The notes: a model not told the origin generated them from the sequence alone. Positions 36,263 through 47,559 are shown, counted from the first letter of the stretch. The stretch is 64,000 nt of DNA from Zanthoxylum bungeanum (GCA_019454045.1 SKCR01006519.1:310001-374000); one strand, 5' to 3'. A program made the numbers and translations.

Positions 36263-36916
36263 TTAAAGGTTAAGATCCAGATTAACACGACGCCTCTTAC
36301 CACGATCGTCCTCAGACCAATTTATCTTTGAAAGGATAGGGTCAATTTGTGGTTCATAGGCTAAGATTTGGTCAATTAGATCCGGAGCAGTTCTGGCAGT
36401 AAATAGGAGTTCTTTCAAAGGTTTCGACACGAACCCATTTCTTCGAGCATCATCAAGAAACACACAAAGAAAATCATAAAATCCATCAACGTTGAGCAGT
36501 CCAATTGGTTTCTGGTGTATGTTCAAGTTCGCCCAAGATAACGCTATAAAAATTTCCTCCAATGTACCCAAGCCACCTGGCAAAGCAATAAAAGCATCAT
36601 CTCGGTTAATCATTTCTACCAGTCGTTCAGACATACCTGGCACAATTAGCTCTTCTCCGTTTGATGGTCCAATAAGATTTGCTTCTGCCAAGGGTTTTGA
36701 GATGATTCCCAAAACGTGACTGCCTCCTTCCTGTACGGCCTTTGAAACGATTCTCATTAGTCCAAGATTGCATCCGCCATATACTAAGTGCATATTCCTT
36801 GCAGCTAAGACTCGACCCAATTCTTGTGCTGCTTCTACGTATTGTGGCTTAACACCAACACTACTACCGCAAAACACACAGATGTTTTCAACTCATCTTC
36901 TTGAAGTGGCTTCCAT
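36263..36916 (-). CDS. LOG-like cytokinin riboside 5'-monophosphate phosphoribohydrolase inside a gypsy element (one in-frame TGA)
   Basis: An intronless frame of 217 codons from ATG 36916 to the stop at 36263, the usual LOG length (about 215). It is open except for one TGA at codon 8 (36893-36895). Family landmarks are ICVFCGSS near residue 12, HLVYGGCNLGLMRIV, GIISKPL, MSERLVEMINRDDAFIALPG and the signature PGGLGTLEE, then WANLNIHQKPIGLLN. LOG enzymes act in the cytosol, converting cytokinin nucleotides to free bases. The second glycine of the usual YGGG is cysteine. The C-terminus is RGKRRRVNLDLNL, a basic run plus an LxLxL EAR-like motif that I do not associate with typical LOGs. Host LOG genes have several introns, so a processed copy was captured. 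A start at codon 13 or later would avoid the TGA, but no ATG lies nearby. Function today is doubtful; the ancestral copy was coding. Confidence 0.8.
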
Positions 36917-36975
36917 TTTTTTTTTTTGTATTTCTTTCTCAACTCTGGATGCCTTCAAAAGTGCAATGACGGGCT

Positions 36976-36984
36976 GAATTTATA
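36976..36984 (-). promoter_or_regulatory. TATA-like box upstream of the LOG frame
   Basis: Minus-strand TATAAATTC, 60 bases upstream of the ATG, with the same word at 26000-26008 in the other element. This suggests that the captured gene came with, or evolved, its own promoter rather than relying on the LTR. Confidence 0.5.
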
Positions 36985-37274
36985 GTACCTGAAAAGGGTG
37001 AGTAAAAATAGCACAAGTATCTTCCAGAGGACGATTAGTAGCGAAATAATATCGTGATAGTAAAAAAGGTCTGGATCCTGTCGGAGAAAACAAAAGAAAA
37101 ACAACAAAACAAATCACAATTATTAAGAAAAGACAAAGAGATATAATATTTACAAGAAAAGTAACGGCTTGATTGACGTCTATGCGTCAGGGACAAGCTT
37201 CCCATCCAATTTTCTTATAAATTGGCAAACATGGTCTTTTTGACAAAGTGACTAGTTGAAATAATCGGTGGATG

Positions 37275-37521
37275 ATGAATTTCCAAAACTGCACTTCGTC
37301 AAAAACGCCCTTTCAAGTTTCCAATCTCCAAAATTAAAATATCAAGTCCAATAATTGCCCTTATTTGACCCATATTTCGTCATAAATGATTTCATTGTGT
37401 CCCAATATTATTTTATCTGCAAAATAAACTAAAACACATCAAAACGTTCATCAAACCCGAGAAACTAAACAAAATATTAAGTAAAAGGGGCGGTAAATAT
37501 TGATATATTTTCCGCTCATCA
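37275..37521 (-). mobile_element. Remnant of the 5' LTR of the LOG-carrying element
   Basis: 247 bases nearly identical to 34677-34923, ending at the same LTR edge and followed by target-duplication half ATCTT. Only two or three substitutions are visible (for example GTCATAAATGA against GTCCTAAATGA), so the insertion is fairly recent. Confidence 0.9.
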
Positions 37522-37526
37522 ATCTT

Positions 37527-38707
37527 CAAGACTAATTACAACTCAGTTGAACTTGTTTTGTTACAGACATTACCAACTAACATGGAACTAACAATATTCT
37601 ATTCAATTTTCCTAATATGCTTTCTTCATTGGTCATGAGAAGAAATGTGTTTCATAACATTCCTCGTATGGCATCAATATTTAGAACCAACCGTAACTGC
37701 CAAACTTAAGCGGGCACATGAAATTTTCAAGGCCAACCACCGCATTTTAGCCTCAAACTTGAAGTGTATATTGTATTTTTCAACTGTTAACTCTTAAATT
37801 TTCACATGTACATTACACAACAATTATGTTTTCTACAAACTTCAAGAATACTTGCTAAAAGCGGGTCGGTTCCAATCGATTTCATATCGAACCGGATCCG
37901 ATACACATCCCTAATAACAACCGAGCATTAACCAAGAGAGTTTCACTATATTAAGTAATATTCATTGAGTATTAGGACAACTATCGTCAAGTGTTGACGA
38001 CGTATATTGGGTCAAGCGGCTAATAATCAATTTGAAAATTTGCGAGATGAATTAAATTAATTAATATTATATCAAGAGTTGATATAAGATTGTTATATAA
38101 ATTTAATTGTTAAATATAATGCAAATACTATTTGTGTTAATGTAGTAATTAAATTTGTGTATTAAATTTAATTATTAAATCAATACATAAATTAATTACA
38201 ATAACTATACAATAATAATATAAAATAATTAAAGTTAGCCATGGTTACAATTTTTTTTAACCAAACTTTGGCAAGATATTTTTGGTTGAGTAAAACTTTG
38301 ACCAAAATATTTGAGATAAGATCAAGCCTAACCTTGGTTATCAAAAATGCACTTAGGTTTGGTTATAACGATGCTATGGTTACTTGTTGAAGGAACTAAA
38401 AATTAATAGCTTTAATTTCCCTTGTCTGCCGAGCACAAAAAACAATAAGGAAAATAGGTAAAAAAAACAAAAAAAAAGGGTTTTAATTCCCTTCACTGCC
38501 TAGAGAAGCATAAAAGGCAATATAATCTCCCTTTTGCCGAGAGAGTGCCAGAGAGAAAAGCAAATATTTAATTGTCTTGAGACCTGACAGATTTTGTAGT
38601 TTGGTTAAAATTAAATTAAGTTAAATTATTAATATCATGACTCATGATCACATGCACATCCACGTTTTCACATTTATTTTGGTCGTTGAGATTAGGGACC
38701 TGACACA
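37527..38707. other. AT-rich spacer without recognised genes
   Basis: No gene. 37862-37912 carries CGGGTCGGTTCC...CACATCCCTA-like words that look like one end of a hAT-type MITE, but no opposite end was found. Near 38620-38700 lies a short copy of a segment also found at 41465 and 48110. Confidence 0.4.
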
Positions 38708-40248
38708 TACTGTACTTTGGTTGAAATTAAATTAATATTAATATCAGGACTCACGATCACATGCACATCACGTTGGAGAGTACCGAATCCGAATATGATT
38801 TGTTGGGCACTTGATAATCAATAATATTAATTATGGAAACAAATAATTAATTATTATATGATAATATTAATTACTTGGGAGACGGTTTCGAACTAAATTA
38901 TTTAATCTTATTTGTTTAAATATTAAAAAAATTGTCACATGACCAAAACAATATCGGCCGGCCCCACTTGACCAGAAGCACGTGACATGTTTTGTCACAG
39001 TTGAATTTAGTTTAAAAAATGCAATTAATGAAAGGTGGAGCCATTTTCACGTGAGAGGCGTGGGCTTTGGTATTATATAAATACTAAAGCCGTGGTCCCC
39101 ATTTGAGAAGTGGAGGTAATGAACACCTTATCCAGTATTCTTCATTCCAATAATTAAAAAGTTGAAAGAGAGTGAAGTACAAAGATGTCTTATCTGCCTA
39201 CATTTTGATTTTATTAAGTACATAATAACTTGTTCAATTCGGGGAGCATCCAAGGCTAAAAAGTCCCGTATGCTTCCTGACTTTTCTCTCTGTTTCACAC
39301 TTGTGACTCAATTTTCAAAGGGGCGTATTTAAATATTGAATATACATATAATTTTTTAATATTTATTAGTTCAATGAATATTGATATCTTTATATAGGTA
39401 CAAATAAAAATTCATACAGCAGAAATCCCCAAAATTGATGAAAAATTAAAAAAATTAATATTGAGGACGAGAGAATAGGAAAAATTTAATACCTATTTTA
39501 GGGTGAAAAACCGCTATAAATAAAAGAAATAAAATTCAGGGCCTATATTTTGTTGTTTAGTAACTTAATACTGTGTATCTTAATAAAAAATATCCATTCG
39601 AAATGTTGTTAAATTAAATATTGTATATACATATAATTTTTTATATTTATTAATCGAACGAATCATATGGATATTGATATCTTCATACGGCATAAATCTC
39701 TGAAGGAGGATTTTTGGGGACCCTTTTTGATTAAGGAGGAGATCAATGATGAAAAATTGAAAAAATTAATGTTGGAGACGGGAATGAGAAAAATTTAATA
39801 TCCATTTCATATTCGGGAAAAATGATGAGGTTCCTTCCCCATTACACATTTAAGTTTTTATTTTTAAAATTTTCAATAATTATATTCAAATTATTATTTA
39901 TAATTATATATATGTAAATAAAATATATTTTAATACTTATATAAAAAAATCCCACTTTTAATGAAGCACTAATTGTGTATCTTAATAAAATGTAAATCCG
40001 ACTTAATGAAGCACTCATGGCTCCACAATCATCAACTCAAATTATTTGTATACTTCTTATTTTCTTTCTTCTTTTTGCCCTTTCACTAGACTATAAAAAG
40101 TAATCAAATACCTTTTAAATATTTGAAATTTTTGTATAAATTGTGATTGTTATGGCAAAATATACGGAGCAATAGATGTTTAATGGGTCTTTTTACGGGT
40201 TTAACGTTCTTGTTTTAAAATGTAAATTTAATTTATAAATTTATAGAG
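38708..40248 (-). repeat. Right arm of the 1.55-kb inverted repeat
   Basis: Inverse of 21952-23517. Its right edge at 40248 is exactly where the TGTTGACGG putative LTR begins. It contains, in direct orientation, the promoter-like segment at about 39085-39320. No coding sequence recognised. Confidence 0.85.
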
Positions 40249-41191
40249 TGTTGACGGCTGATTTTCGTCTCAAGGACAATAATGAAATATTATTCCCATG
40301 ATAACCTTCATTCAACAGTGAATTTGTTTGGTTATGAGAAACCAAAAGCAAACTTAGTGGAAGAGGGAAAAACACACGGATTGACAAAAGAGTTTTAACG
40401 TGGTTCGGTGGGACAAATCCAACTTACATCCACGGGCACAAAACGATGGAGGTTGTTTTATTGCCAATAACTGACTCGGCCGACCTGTTTTGAATGAGGT
40501 CGGCGTATAGCCGAGCAGTTGAAAGATGTTACAGTTGCTATTTTCTATTGTTACCAACTGCTTTTCGGAGACCCCCTTACATGAGACTACCCTCCCCTTT
40601 ATATACTCCCCAAAACACGGTACTGTTCTTCCCACTTGCAATGCTTCCCATGTGCTGCCTGACCGATTTGACGGGTTCTCTGCCATAGGCCCGACCTTGC
40701 CGAAAGTAAGCCTTCACCCTGACGCTTCTTTCACATCAACTCTGCCTCTTCCTCTGCCACACGCAACAATAATGGTGACAGCCTGGACGGTGCTTCCGGG
40801 AGATGACACGTGTAAAGGAAAAATCATAAAATCTAGTCTTCTGTCGGTTGCCAAGTGATCGGCCAAATACATTACTGAACCCACCGAGCTATTTTCGTCA
40901 TATCCTGAAATGTCCGAGCTCTTTCAACCTGCTCAAATGAGGAGCAGAATAGGCCCGAACCGAGCTGATGACCTAATGTGGTCGGCTGAAACTCTGATGT
41001 GGTCGACTTATGGAAACTGTACCAAATCGTATACTTTGGTAGGCCAAATCTGGAAGATTATGTCTGGACTTTCTGCCGGGGCGAGGAGTGACTAATACTT
41101 TCTGAACACCCGTCCCTTTTGGAAAATGGGAAATTCCATCTCTGCCCCTGGTCGCATTGTCCAATATGGTTGTCAAAATACACCATCAACA
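40249..41191. mobile_element. Putative LTR (TGTTGACGG ... CCATCAACA)
   Basis: A 943-bp segment with TG...CA ends that are inverted repeats with one mismatch. It starts at the edge of the inverted-repeat arm. It includes the phrase ACGTGGTTCGG, common in plant LTRs. The flanking five bases (TAGAG, TTCAT) do not match, so it may be one LTR of a rearranged element rather than a clean solo LTR. Confidence 0.45.
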
Positions 41192-41694
41192 TTCATCCCA
41201 TAATTCTCGGTATCAACGAGTTAGTGAGTTAATGCCGGGAACTATGAAAAAAGTTGGTGTGCTGATCATTCGGTCGCTGGTTGCTTCAGAACCATAAAGA
41301 ATTGTTTTTGCTATTCAATCAAGTCTTTCCTCGCCATCTTCATGCATTCGATCACCGAGAATCCTGCTATTGATTCACTTGAGAGACATGGGTTGGGTTA
41401 CCAATGAGCTACACACCCATTGGTACATCCTCGTTTCAAATGTATAAAAGAATTGAATCTAAAAAAATATTTAAATTATTAATATCATGATACACTGACT
41501 TGATTACATGCACATGCTCGTTTTCGCATTCCGATAATCATCCGAAGCCCAAATATTGAGATTAGAGACTTCGTTGAAAAGTGGAGGTAATGAACACCTT
41601 ATCCAAGTTGTCTTCATTCAATAATTAAAAAGTTAAAAGGGAGAGACTACAAAGATGTCTTATATGGCTACATTTTACGGGGGAAGCCTTGCTT
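41192..41694. other. Spacer containing promoter-like duplicated segment
   Basis: 41192-41460 has no recognised feature. 41465-41685 matches pieces of the region upstream of the beta-propeller gene (48108-48190 and 47985-48050) in a different order, and 39100-39190. It ends where copia pol begins. Confidence 0.55.
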
Positions 41695-41973
41695 TCCGTC
41701 AATTATATTCTGAACTAGTTATCTCGCAGAAGATTGGACAATACACCATATGAATTATGGAAAGATCACATATTTTCCTACAAATATCTAAAAATAGACC
41801 CGGCCACGGTTCCGGTTCGGAACCGGAACCGAACCGGTTGGAACCGGAAGGTTCCGGTTCCGGTTCCGGAACCGAACCGGAATGGGACCGGTGGAACCGT
41901 ATGGTTCCACCGGTTCGGATGGTTCCGGTTGGAACCGTCGGGTTCCTGTTGGAACCGTAGGGTTCCAACATAC

Positions 41974-42060
41974 GGCCCCCAACGGCTACTAGCCGTTGGG
42001 GGCCTAATTCCCCCAACGGCTAGTAGCCGTTGGGGGATGTAGGGAGCCGTTTGGCTCCCT
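41974..42060. repeat. Three long hairpins in the hAT 5' subterminal region
   Basis: 41974-41988 pairs perfectly with 41990-42004 (15 bp, one-base loop). 42010-42022 pairs with 42024-42036 (13 bp, one-base loop) using the same CCCCCAACGGCTA stem. 42041-42048 pairs with 42053-42060. These sit between the terminal repeats and the transposase start. Confidence 0.95.
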
Positions 42061-42328
42061 GCCAAAAAAAAATTAGAATTTTTTTTTTATATAAAATAAA
42101 AATTACTAATGTACCCCTAATAACGGTAATAAAACGGTTATATTTAGGGGCATTTTTGGTATAAAAAAAATTCTAAAATTCTATAAATAAGATTCATTTT
42201 TCATAATTTCATCACACCAAATTCTCAACTTTCTCATTTTCTATAAATCTCTTATTCTCAATCTTACTTCAATACAATTCTCTTATTTTAGTTGTTAATT
42301 TGTTATCATTCGCATCGCAATTATTCAA

Positions 42329-44088
42329 ATGGCAAGCTCATCCGAGAACATAATGTCAAATATGCCGACCCAAGAGAGCGGCCCTAGTGTCAGTGCACAA
42401 TCACGGAGAAGAGAAGTTAAGGCTCGGTCCTCCGATATTTTCAAAATTCATTTTAATTTGGAACGCCTAGACGATGGTTCACAACGAGCAATTTGCAACT
42501 ATTGTGGGGTTATCTATAAATTTTCTGGTGGATACGGTAATATGATCAAGCACATGGAGAAACATCATCCGGTTGAATTTGGCATTGATACGACGCAGAC
42601 TCAAATGGCCAGGTACGCATCATCTAGTAGAGGTACGAGTAGTGTAGATTTATTTAAATATTCTGATGCAAAAAATAGAGAAGAATTTGTGAAATTAACA
42701 TGTATGACACATCTTTCTTTAAGCTTTGGTGAAAAACTTCATTTTACTAATTACGTGCATAATGCTTTAAACCCTGCTGCATGTAGAATGACTCGAAACA
42801 CAACAAAACGTCATATTTTCAAATTATATAAAGATGGTAAAATTATTTTAAATGAAATATTTAAAGAGATGAAATGTCGTATTTCTATATGTTCTGATAT
42901 TTGGAGTGACCATTGGCAAACACACTCATACATGGGTGTGACTTGTCATTGGATTGATGCATCATTTACCATGCAAAAACGACTTATTGCATTTAGAGTT
43001 TTTGATGACCAACATACTGCACATAATATTTATAGAATGATGAAGGTAATTTTTGATGAATATGGTTTAGGAGAAAATTTTTTAACAATTGGATTTGATA
43101 ATGCATTTGCAAATACTGCATCCATCAATGATTTAAAAGAAATATGTCAACCAAATTTAGGGGGTCGATTTTTTCATATTCGTTGTACATGTCATGTCCT
43201 AAACTTAATGATGCTACTTTAGTTTTTAGCGGGTTTTATTATCCCACTGCACATTTATTTCTTTTTGAGAGTTTGAATATTGTTGGCACTCTCGATGAAC
43301 ATGTTAACAGTGACGACCCTAATGATATTGTTTTGCTCGAAGCCATTACTGTTATGAAGGTAAAATGGTTGAATTATTTTAGAGAAATTCATTTACTTTA
43401 TCTTATTGCTGCTGTTTTTGATCCTAGATTTAAATTAGAAGGTTTGAATGGTGGTTTACAAGCTTACTATGATTATTTAGGAATAATAGATGATGTTGAT
43501 ATTACGAGCATAATGACGAATTTAAGAAGTGATTTAATTATTTTATTTAATGATTATATTGTAAGATATAACTTAGGAACAGTAGGTTAATCTAGTAGTA
43601 GCGAACCGGTAATTCAACCAAGACTTAGCGCAGGGGATCGTTGGTTATTGCAACGAAATAAAAAATCTAGGGATACGACAACAACTAATAACCCTGAATT
43701 AGATAATTATTTATCTACAAATTTTGAGTTTTCTAATGAAAGTTTATGCAGTAAAAATTTTAAAATCCTTGAATGGTGGAACCGGCATCAAAATATATAT
43801 CCTGTTTTATCTATTATTGCTAAAGAGATATTGGCAGCACCTATTTCCACCGTTGCGGTTGAGCAAGCCTTCAGCTTGGGAGGTAATATATTGGAAGCTA
43901 GACGATCTTCATTACATCCAAGCACTCTAGAAGCAACAGCTTGTGTGGATGATTGGACTCGAGCTGATCTGAGACAACAAGAAGATGCCCCCGATGATTT
44001 TGAAGATTTGTTCGATAATGCTTCTGCAACAAGTGCAAGCGGAAGCTGCGGAACCGGAGCCGAAGGATCAACTGATAATGATGATTGA
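42329..44088 (+). pseudogene. hAT transposase (BED zinc finger type), internally deleted
   Basis: 42329-43222 gives an N-terminal BED zinc finger (CNYCGVIYKFSGG, then KHMEKHH, residues about 56-82) and the start of the catalytic domain (ICSDIWSDHW, then GFDNAFAN and HIRCTCHVLNL). The frame stops at 43222. From about 43223 a different frame continues with FDPRFKLEGL and, after a single TAA at 43588-43590, the C-terminal dimerisation domain (ILEWWNRHQNIYP, STVAVEQAFSLGGNILEARR) to 44088. About 200 central residues expected between HVLNL and the FDPRFK block are missing. The protein is not functional, although its terminal repeats are intact and could be mobilised by a related transposase. Confidence 0.9.
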
Positions 44089-46773
44089 TAATTGTAAAAT
44101 TATAATTTACAAAGGGGATATGTCTTAAACTTGTAATGGAACTACGTGAGCTTTGATTCCTCTCACCCTTGGAGGATACGTAGGCAACTTAAATTTTAAA
44201 AAATTTAAGCTCAAGCTCTTCAATGTAATAATTTTTTTTATTTATAAATTTAATCTCATTTTTTTTAATTAATAATTTTTTTTATTTAAACTTTGATTCC
44301 TCTCATTTTTTTATTTTAATTAATTAAAAAAAAAGGAACCGAACCGAACCGGAACCGAACGGTTCGGTTTTAGGTTCCGGTTCCACACTTGTGGAACCGG
44401 AAACCGGCCGGTTCGGTTCGGTTCCGAACCGGAACCGAACCGCCGGCCGGGTCTATCTAAAAATGTGGGAGTGTCTCGCCAAAGTAATGGTTCTTAAACC
44501 TAAAAATGTTAGAATATGACTCAAGACTATTGATTATATATTTATTGGATATGCTGACAATAGTAGTGCGTATCGATTCTTTGTACACAAGTCTGAAATT
44601 CTTGACATCAATCCAAATATGATAATTGAGTCAAGAAATGCGACATTCTTTGAAGAGACTTTTCCTTGTAAGGAAAAATAAAGAACATAATCTCTCAAAA
44701 GAACTATTGATACTGTTAAAGGCAGTGATCAAGTTGACTAAAAATCAAATCAACATGAAAATGTTGAGGAAAATGAACCTAGACACATCAAAAGAGCTAG
44801 AACGTCTAAGTCATTTGGACATGATTTTTCTGACATACTTGTTAGAAAATGAGCCTTAAAGCTGTAAATAAGCAATGTCTTCTTCAGAAGCACCTTTGTG
44901 GAAATAAGGTATCAATAGCAAGCTTGATTCTATCCTTCAAAATCATACTTGAGAGTTGGTTGATCTTCCTCTAGGTTGTAAGCTGCTGGGCTACAAATGG
45001 ATTTTCAAACGGAAGATGAAGCCAGATGGATCAATAGATAAGTATAAGTCAAGACTTGTCATAAAAGGTTATAGACAAAAAAAAGACATTGATTACTTTG
45101 ACACTTATTCACTAGTGACTCGTATCACGTCAATAAGAATACTTATAGCCATAACAGCTATATTTGGTCTTGAAATACATCAAATTGATGTGAAGACAAC
45201 ATTCTTAAATGGTGAATTAGATGAAGAGATTTACATGGAACAACCAGAAGGTTTTAATGTTCCTGGATAAGAACAGAAGGTGTCCAAACTTGTAAAATCC
45301 TTATACGGATTAAAACAAGCACATAAACAATGACATGAAAATTTCGACAAATAGATGTTATCAAGTGGGTTCAAAATCAATGAGTGTGATAAGTGTGTAT
45401 ACACTAAATCAACTCAAAAAAGATATGTCATTGTGTGTCTCTATGTAGACAATATGCTGATAATTGGTAGTAATCATGAGATGATTCAGTCTATCAAGAA
45501 AGTATTGACCAGCAAATTTGATATGAAAGATTTAGGAGTAGCTGATGTGATCTTATGAATTAAGATTTCTAGAACATCAGAGTAGTAAATATTATCTCAG
45601 ACTCATTATATTTAGAAGATACTTGAAAAATATAATAAAGGAGATCTAAATATGGCTAGAACTCTCGTGGACCTAACTCTTCATCTATCAAAGAATAATG
45701 GCTCAAGTGTATCGCAATTAGAGTATTCGAGAATCGTCGGAAGTCTGATGTATCTCACAAATTGCACACGACCAGATATCACTCAAGCTGTAAACAAGCT
45801 TAGCAGATATACGAGTAATCCAGGACATAACCACTGGAAAGCCATGGTAAGAGTTTTGAGGTATCTGAAAGAAACTTCAAAATATAGTCTGCATTATACG
45901 AGATATCCTGCTGTTTTAGAGGGATACAACGATGCTAACTAGATATCTGATACAGTGAATTCCAAATCTACCAGTTGATTTATTTTCACATTTGGTAGTA
46001 CAGTCATGTCTTGGAAATCATTGGGGCAAACGTTTATTGCCCGGTCTATTATGGAATCTAAATTCATAGCATTAGATAAAGCATCGGAAGAACCAGAATG
46101 ACTTCGAAATTTCCTAGAGGATATTCCATATTGGCCAAAACCAGTGCCATCGATAAACATACATTGTGATATTCAATCGGCTATTGAGAGGGCCCAAAAT
46201 ACAATGTTATAATGGTAAGTCTCGACACATACGTCGCAGACATAATACTTTACGACAACTGCTCTCAAATGACATAATTTTGATAGATTATGTCAAATCG
46301 AAGGAAAACCTAGTGGATCCACTTACTAAAAGTTTACCTAGAGAGCAAGTTGAGAAGTTATTGAGGGAAATGAGCTTGAAGCCTATAAATTAAGAATTGT
46401 CACTATGGAAACTTAACATAGCTGACTGGAGATCTCAAGATCTAGGTTCACAAGGGACAACTGGAACTTTTTATAATTCAAAACAAGCACTGGAGAGTTT
46501 TATACTCTTTCCTATTCATGTAATGACGCAGAGTGCTGCCTGTCAAGGTTAGGATAAACTAAGGTTTTTAATGATAACTATATTTGGAGAAAAATCCTAA
46601 TGTGGGTAAATGCATATTACATCTTTATAGAAGATCACCTATTTCAAGTAAGAAGTGAGGCCGCTTCCATGAAAAATTTAAAGGCTGAATTCTCTAAAGT
46701 ACTTGATGAAACCGATATTCATGGCCGAACTGAACACAACTATAGAACATGAAATGGTCGAAGTGAAGCTGTG

Positions 46774-47559
46774 TGTTGGAAATTATCTTGGTTTATACCA
46801 ACGGCGGAACAGTTCAAGATTATATGTCACTGGTTCGTCAAGTAAATCCGATTGTCATTCACTATGAAAGGTTCAAGGCGAAAGCTACTTATCTCGATGC
46901 AGTTTTATTTCACAGAAACTCTCTTAAGTGTCTGCATTAATATTAGAGAATTGTGGGGAATTGTTGTAAATTCTCTAATATATATATAGTATAAGTGGGA
47001 CATACATGTCCCTTAAGTAGTGCCTTATGGGAAAGACACAAGGATGAAGAGACATGTCCTCTAAATTAGAAGGATGCATCTCTAGACCTTTAAAGGCATT
47101 GGGAAATAGTATAACTCTTATGGGGTTACACCCTAAGCCAAATAGTGCCCTCAAAAACACCATTCCATGTCTATATAAATGAGGGTCTTGTGTTCATTTT
47201 GATCATCCAGAAATTCCAACATTCATAAGTCATTCATTTGTCTAGAGAGTCATTTAAAGTCAAGAGAGTTTCCACCATTTTTCATTGTTCAAGTTCTTGT
47301 GAAAAGAATGTCTCTTTTACAAGAAACATCCAAGTAATCTTGGGAGAACGTTAGCTACAAGACATCCATAGAGCACCGAGACGGGGCAAGTAAGTTCTTA
47401 AGGATAGAGGCAACTCGACTTGGATTCAGTTTCAATCATCTTCATTCATCATTTTCCAGGTTTTTCTTGGTACTCATATTCTATGTTTATGTTTTATAAT
47501 AAGAATTTTGATTGAGTAATGCATGTTAAACTTGTTTAATGACATATATTATTCCAACA
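46774..47559 (+). mobile_element. Copia 3' LTR
   Basis: TGTTGGAA at 46774 and TTCCAACA at 47559 form an 8-bp inverted pair, 380 bases after RNase H. A TATATAAATGAGG box near 47174 could be the LTR promoter. The polypurine tract before it is not clear. Confidence 0.6.

Larger units (their letters stand above)
33179..37521 (-). mobile_element. Internally deleted Ty3/gypsy element carrying a LOG gene
   Basis: A complete, bounded element: plus-strand edges TGACCGGCG (33179) and CCGCTCATCA (37521), flanked by an exact 5-bp target duplication ATCTT (33174-33178 and 37522-37526). The left 1745-bp LTR is whole. The right LTR keeps only its outer 247 bases (37275-37521), which match 34677-34923 almost perfectly. 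Between them lie a polypurine tract, conserved non-coding blocks, a nearly intact LOG gene and a stub of the ORF that follows pol. Gag, pol, primer-binding site and most of the 5' LTR were deleted after insertion. The junction at about 37238-37275 contains filler resembling 52611-52650. Confidence 0.85.
41795..44455 (+). mobile_element. hAT transposon with 8-bp target duplication
   Basis: Terminal inverted repeats TAGACCCGGCC (41795) and GGCCGGGTCTA (44455), flanked by an exact 8-bp duplication TCTAAAAA (41787-41794 and 44456-44463). Both ends carry arrays of GGAACCGG and GGTTCCGG words, the likely transposase-binding subterminal repeats. Inside is a damaged transposase gene. The host site is copia integrase, so this insertion postdates the copia. 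Confidence 0.95.
41695..46393 (+). pseudogene. Ty1/copia pol, 3' part, interrupted by a hAT element
   Basis: Integrase codons TPYELWKDHIFSYKYL (about 41735-41786) continue at 44464 (CLAKVMVLKPKN) once the hAT insertion is skipped. Then follow a linker (44626-44859), reverse transcriptase (44956-45560) with GYKWIFKRKMKPDGS, HQIDVKTTFLNGELDEEIYM, YGLKQAHKQ and an altered catalytic box YVDNML instead of YVDDML, and RNase H (45652-46393) with [18 protein letters not shown]. At least five in-frame stops occur. The 5' half (gag, protease, 5' LTR) is absent: the copy is 5'-truncated at about 41695. Confidence 0.85.

Noticed and set aside
37862..37912. End of a hAT-type MITE
   Set aside because: Only one terminus-like sequence is visible and no matching partner or duplication was found.
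40249..41191. Clean solo LTR insertion with target duplication
   Set aside because: The ends look right but the 5-bp flanks differ and the inverted-repeat sequence does not resume after 41191, so only a putative LTR is called.
41734..42065. Overlapping long open frames rich in proline, asparagine and arginine or valine on both strands
   Set aside because: They translate the GGAACCGG repeats of the hAT end; not genes.
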